NCBI RefSeq assembly: GCF_000966975.1 | Contig: NZ_JZWV01000116.1 | Location: 1-7,852, forward strand | Direction of reading: 5' to 3' | DNA: 7,852 nt | Source of the DNA: Streptomyces katrae | GTDB lineage: Bacteria; Actinomycetota; Actinomycetes; Streptomycetales; Streptomycetaceae | Shown here: positions 5,487 through 7,852 of the stretch, piece by piece | How the letters are laid out: each line of letters opens with the position of its first letter | How positions within the stretch are numbered: position 1 is the first letter of the stretch | The notes under the pieces: model-generated | Databases searched by the model: none | Told to the model about the DNA's origin: nothing | Seen by the model: the letters and a program-made list of their open reading frames with translations, nothing else | Position numbers and translations under genes: made by a program

Positions 5487-5620
5487 CCGAACCCGCCGGG
5501 AAGATCCCGGCCAGGTCAGTTTGCAGGCATGTGTCCCGGTTTTCGACTCGGAAAGATCCGGTCGGACGGCGAACGTGCGATCGACGGCGCTCGCGCGGCC
5601 CGTGCCGCGGCCGGGCGGAA

Positions 5621-5666
5621 ACGGCGGTGGCCGCGCCTCCCCGGAGGGAAGCGCGGCCACCGCCGT
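5621..5666 (-). terminator. Terminator of the fabG-fabI operon (perfect 16-bp stem)
   Basis: ACGGCGGTGGCCGCGC (5621-5636) is exactly complementary to 5651-5666, with a 14-nt loop that can itself pair CTCC with GGAG. It begins 25 nt beyond the fabI stop codon. The stem is long and error-free, well above background even in GC-rich DNA. As usual for streptomycetes there is no long U-tract. Confidence 0.85.
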
Positions 5667-5691
5667 ACGGACGCGGGGTCCGCCAGGAAGG

Positions 5692-6462
5692 TCAGGCGCC
5701 CATCGCGTGCAGGCCGCCGTCCACGTGGACGATCTCGCCCGTGGTCTTCGGGAACCAGTCCGACAGCAGGGCCACGACACCCTTGCCCGCCGGCTCCGGG
5801 TCGCTCATGTCCCACTCCAGCATGGAGCGGTGGTTCCAGGTGTCCGCCAGCTCGCCGAAGCCCGGAATGGACTTCGCGGCCATCGAGCCGATCGGACCGG
5901 CCGAGACCAGGTTGCAGCGGATGTTCTCCTTGCCCAGGTCGCGGGCGAGGTAGCGGCTGGTGGCCTCCAGCGCGGCCTTGGCCGGGCCCATCCAGTCGTA
6001 CTGCGGCCAGGCGAACTGCGCGTCGAAGGTGAGGCCGACGACGGCCGCGCCCTCCGCCGGGAACAGCGGCTTGCAGGCCATGGTCAGCGACTTCAGCGAG
6101 AACGCCGAGACGTGCATGGCGGTGGCGACCGACTCGAACGGGGTGTTCAGGAAGTTGCCGCCGAGCGCGTCCTGCGGGGCGAAGCCGATGGAGTGCACGA
6201 CGCCGTCGAGGCCGCCGAGCTCGTCACGGACGAGGCCCTCCAGGCGGGCCAGGTGCTCGTCGTTGGTGACGTCGAGCTCGATCACCTTGACCGGCTTCGG
6301 GAGCTTCTTGGCGATGCGCTCGGTCAGCGTCGGGCGCGGGAAGGCGGTGAGGATGACCTCGGCGCCCTGCTCCTGGGCCAGCTTGGCGGTGTGGAAGGCG
6401 ATGGAGGACTCCATCAGCACACCGGTGATGAGGATCCGCTTGCCCTCGAGAATTCCGCTCAT
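5692..6462 (-). CDS. fabI: Enoyl-ACP reductase FabI (InhA type)
   Basis: This 256-residue short-chain reductase makes the last reduction in each cycle of type II fatty-acid synthesis, trans-2-enoyl-ACP to acyl-ACP, with NADH, in the cytoplasm. It resembles mycobacterial InhA along its length: ITGVLMESSIAFH (residues 12-24, nucleotide loop with S20 and I21), D64 in LDV, HSIGF (90-94, S91), F146, catalytic Y155 and K162 (YDWMGPAK), AGPIGSMA (188-195) and DWFPKTTG near the end. Numbering runs three behind InhA in the catalytic part (Y158, K165, F149, S94). It starts 5 nt after the fabG stop (TGA-TCACC-ATG) with no strong ribosome site, so it is probably translated by coupling. From memory, the S. 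coelicolor homologues are SCO1814 (FabI) and SCO1815 (FabG) in the same order. Confidence 0.95.
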   Translation of the reverse strand: MSGILEGKRILITGVLMESSIAFHTAKLAQEQGAEVILTAFPRPTLTERIAKKLPKPVKVIELDVTNDEHLARLEGLVRDELGGLDGVVHSIGFAPQDALGGNFLNTPFESVATAMHVSAFSLKSLTMACKPLFPAEGAAVVGLTFDAQFAWPQYDWMGPAKAALEATSRYLARDLGKENIRCNLVSAGPIGSMAAKSIPGFGELADTWNHRSMLEWDMSDPEPAGKGVVALLSDWFPKTTGEIVHVDGGLHAMGA

Positions 6463-6467
6463 GGTGA

Positions 6468-7187
6468 TCAGTGACCCATGCCCAATCCGCCGTCAACGGG
6501 AATGACGGCTCCGGTGATGTACGCGGCGTCGTCGGACGCCAGGAAGCTCACGGCGGCCGCGATCTCCTCGGGCTGCGCGTAGCGCGCCAGCGGGACCTGC
6601 GCCAGGATGTCCGCGCGCTGCTCGTCGCTGAGCACCTTCGTCATGTCGGTGTCCACGAAACCGGGGGCGACGACGTTGAAGGTGATGTTCCGGGAGCCCA
6701 GCTCGCGGGCGAGCGAGCGGGCGAAGCCCACCAGCGCCGCCTTCGAGGCGGCGTAGTTGGCCTGGCCGGCGGCGCCCAGCAGGCCGACGACCGAGGAGAT
6801 CAGGACCACACGGCCCTTCTTGGCCCGCAGCATGCCACGGTTGGCACGCTTGACGACACGGAAGGTGCCGGTGAGGTTGGTGTCGACGACGGAGGTGAAG
6901 TCCTCCTCGGACATCCGCATCAGCAGCGTGTCCTTGGTGATGCCGGCGTTCGCCACCAGCACCTCGACGTTGCCGTGCTTGGCCTCGATCTCCTTGTAGG
7001 CCTGCTCCACCTGCTCGGAGTCGGTGATGTCGCAGCGCACCGCCAGCACGCCCAGGTCGGCGAGCTCCTGCGGCGGCTCTCCCGAGCGGTACGTGATCGC
7101 GACCTTGTCGCCGGCCTGGGCGAAGGCACGGGCGATGGCGAGGCCGATGCCCCGGTTACCTCCGGTGACGAGAACCGAGCGGCTCAA
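6468..7187 (-). CDS. fabG: 3-oxoacyl-ACP reductase FabG
   Basis: This 239-residue classical short-chain dehydrogenase reduces 3-oxoacyl-ACP to 3-hydroxyacyl-ACP with NADPH, the first reduction of fatty-acid elongation. Seen are the Rossmann motif TGGNRGIG (8-15), CDI (52-54), NAG (80-82), the tetrad N104 (NLTG), S132 (ISSVVG), Y145 and K149 (YAASK), then PGFVDTDM and the C-terminal VDGGLGMGH. The length is normal. The start is a TTG at 7187: it begins directly before the first beta strand, has AAGGGTGA upstream, and no in-frame ATG or GTG exists nearby. The gene leads a two-gene operon with fabI, and the protein hands its product through a dehydratase to FabI. Other FabG-like paralogues are usual in these genomes, but pairing with fabI argues for a housekeeping role. 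Confidence 0.95.
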   Translation of the reverse strand: MSRSVLVTGGNRGIGLAIARAFAQAGDKVAITYRSGEPPQELADLGVLAVRCDITDSEQVEQAYKEIEAKHGNVEVLVANAGITKDTLLMRMSEEDFTSVVDTNLTGTFRVVKRANRGMLRAKKGRVVLISSVVGLLGAAGQANYAASKAALVGFARSLARELGSRNITFNVVAPGFVDTDMTKVLSDEQRADILAQVPLARYAQPEEIAAAVSFLASDDAAYITGAVIPVDGGLGMGH

Positions 7188-7372
7188 CGGATCACCCTTT
7201 CGCTTAGCTGTCTGAGTAGCAAAAACCTATAGGTCCCCGCCGAGATCCGGAGAATCGGGTGCCGACAGGGCCTCGCGACGCGGGCTGTCGAATACCTACA
7301 GAAACGGGTGGTCACCCGAGCCCTGATCGCGACATGATCGAGCAGACCGTCCCCGACCCCGGGAGGACCCCC
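7188..7372. promoter_or_regulatory. Divergent control region between fabG and the TldD gene
   Basis: This 185-bp region drives both directions. For fabG (minus strand), AAGGGTGA (7192-7199) is the ribosome site. TAGGTT (7224-7229) is a good -10, giving a leader of about 30 nt, but no clear TTGACA lies at the right distance. A second -10-like TAGGTA (7293-7298) lies further up. The first is embedded in the palindrome ACCTATAGGT (7225-7234). CGGGTG-GT-CACCCG (7305-7318) is a perfect inverted repeat nearer the TldD gene and may be an operator or chance. No plus-strand promoter stands out. Confidence 0.45.
7362..7367 (+). promoter_or_regulatory. Ribosome binding site of the TldD gene
   Basis: GGAGGA lies 5 nt before GTG at 7373. 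An in-frame ATG at 7334 would add 13 residues (MIEQTVPDPGRTP) but has no ribosome site, and its codons would include this GGAGGA. The GTG is therefore preferred. Confidence 0.75.
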
Positions 7373-7852
7373 GTGGCCCATTCCATCGACGCGGCCTTCA
7401 CCGCGCTGCCCTTGCGGGCGCTCGCCGACGCGGCGCTCGCGCGGGCGCGCGCGCTGGGCGCCGACCATGCCGACTTCCGCCTGGAGCGGATCCGCAGCGC
7501 CTCCTGGCGGCTGCGTGACGCCAAGCCCTCCGGCGGCTCCGACACCACCGACCTCGGCTACGCGGTCCGGGTGGTACACGGCGGCAGCTGGGGCTTCGCG
7601 TCCGGCGTGGACCTGACCATGGACGGCGCGGCCAAGGTGGCCTCGCAGGCCGTGGCCATGGCGAAGCTGTCGGCCCAGGTCATCAAGGCGGCGGGCTCCG
7701 ACGAGCGGGTCGAGCTGGCCGACGAGCCGGTGCACGCGGACAAGACCTGGATCTCCGCCTACGACGTGAACCCCTTCGAGGTGCCGGACGCCGAGAAGTC
7801 GGCCCTGCTCGCCGACTGGAGCTCCCGGCTGCTGGCCGCCGAGGGCGTCGCA
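7373..7852 (+). CDS. tldD: TldD-type metalloprotease, N-terminal part
   Basis: The reading frame is open from GTG at 7373 to the window edge: 160 residues with no stop, so the gene continues beyond it. The protein starts VAHSIDAAFTALPL, then an alpha-helical region (ADAALARARALGADHADFRLE) and the beta-rich segment with SWRLRDAKPSGG, TDLGYAVRVVHGG and WGFASGVD. This pattern is typical of the N-terminal domain of TldD/PmbA proteases. E. coli TldD and TldE (PmbA) form a heterodimeric zinc peptidase that degrades unfolded peptides and helps mature microcin B17 and CcdA turnover. The zinc motif HExxxH lies further downstream and is not visible here. A tldE partner would be expected after it. TldD is preferred over TldE from the overall N-terminal pattern, from memory. 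Confidence 0.85.
   Translation, partial: MAHSIDAAFTALPLRALADAALARARALGADHADFRLERIRSASWRLRDAKPSGGSDTTDLGYAVRVVHGGSWGFASGVDLTMDGAAKVASQAVAMAKLSAQVIKAAGSDERVELADEPVHADKTWISAYDVNPFEVPDAEKSALLADWSSRLLAAEGVA

Larger units (their letters stand above)
5472..5691. other. Spacer between fabI and the secreted protein gene
   Basis: This 220-bp gap holds the strong hairpin at 5621-5666 and the ribosome site at 5479-5486. Between them (5487-5620) is a slightly more AT-rich stretch that should carry the promoter of the secreted protein gene on the minus strand. I could not pick a convincing -35/-10 pair. Confidence 0.4.

Noticed and set aside
5472..5780. N-terminal extension of the secreted protein
   Set aside because: It would bury the signal peptide inside the protein and cover the fabI terminator and the end of fabI.
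5431..7232. Long plus-strand frames opposite fabI and fabG
   Set aside because: They are antisense to two unmistakable enzymes and show no domain features.
1..7852. Mobile element, phage, CRISPR array or tRNA
   Set aside because: No transposase or integrase frame, terminal repeats, regularly spaced repeats or tRNA-like cloverleaf was seen on either strand.

Overview
The window looks like chromosomal DNA of a high-GC actinomycete, most probably Streptomyces or a close relative. The sequence is very GC-rich with strong G/C bias at third codon positions. GTG and TTG starts occur, terminators are GC-rich hairpins without U-tracts, and the FabI protein is InhA-like. I see no rRNA, tRNA, CRISPR array, insertion sequence or transposase. 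It holds eleven genes, one of them cut by the right edge.

Left block (1-2816). Two overlapping plus-strand genes encode an AurF-type diiron oxygenase (48-995) and a short protein of the tryptophan 2,3-dioxygenase fold (988-1707). The first has all seven expected iron ligands at AurF-like spacing. The second keeps the N-terminal substrate-site residues of the dioxygenases but ends before the region that carries the heme-ligating histidine. A shared hairpin (1710-1750) separates this pair from a convergent SixA-like histidine phosphatase (1753-2274). Upstream of the phosphatase, on the same minus strand, is a small one-TM protein of unknown role (2417-2647).

Middle block (2817-5471). A CynX/NimT-type MFS transporter (2942-4234, minus) is followed after 5 nt by a 39-residue single-TM protein (2817-2936), apparently co-translated. 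Divergent from the transporter is a GntR/FadR-family regulator (4339-5016). The 104-bp gap between them contains a promoter that would make the transporter mRNA leaderless, and a perfect 15-bp inverted repeat lies inside that promoter's spacer. This suggests local repression of the transporter by the regulator, which is an inference. The regulator ends in a 4-bp CTAG overlap with a convergent gene for a small secreted four-cysteine protein (5013-5471).

Right block (5472-7852). fabG and fabI (7187 down to 5692, minus) form a 5-nt-spaced operon for the two NAD(P)H-dependent reductions of type II fatty-acid elongation, closed by a hairpin with a perfect 16-bp stem. Divergent from fabG is the beginning of a TldD-type metalloprotease gene (7373 to the window end).

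The fatty-acid and TldD genes are ordinary core genes. The most interesting part is the diiron oxygenase plus heme-ligand-lacking dioxygenase-fold pair at the left edge, which could be a two-gene biosynthetic unit or the end of a larger cluster lying to the left. The transporter, small membrane protein and regulator cassette comes second.
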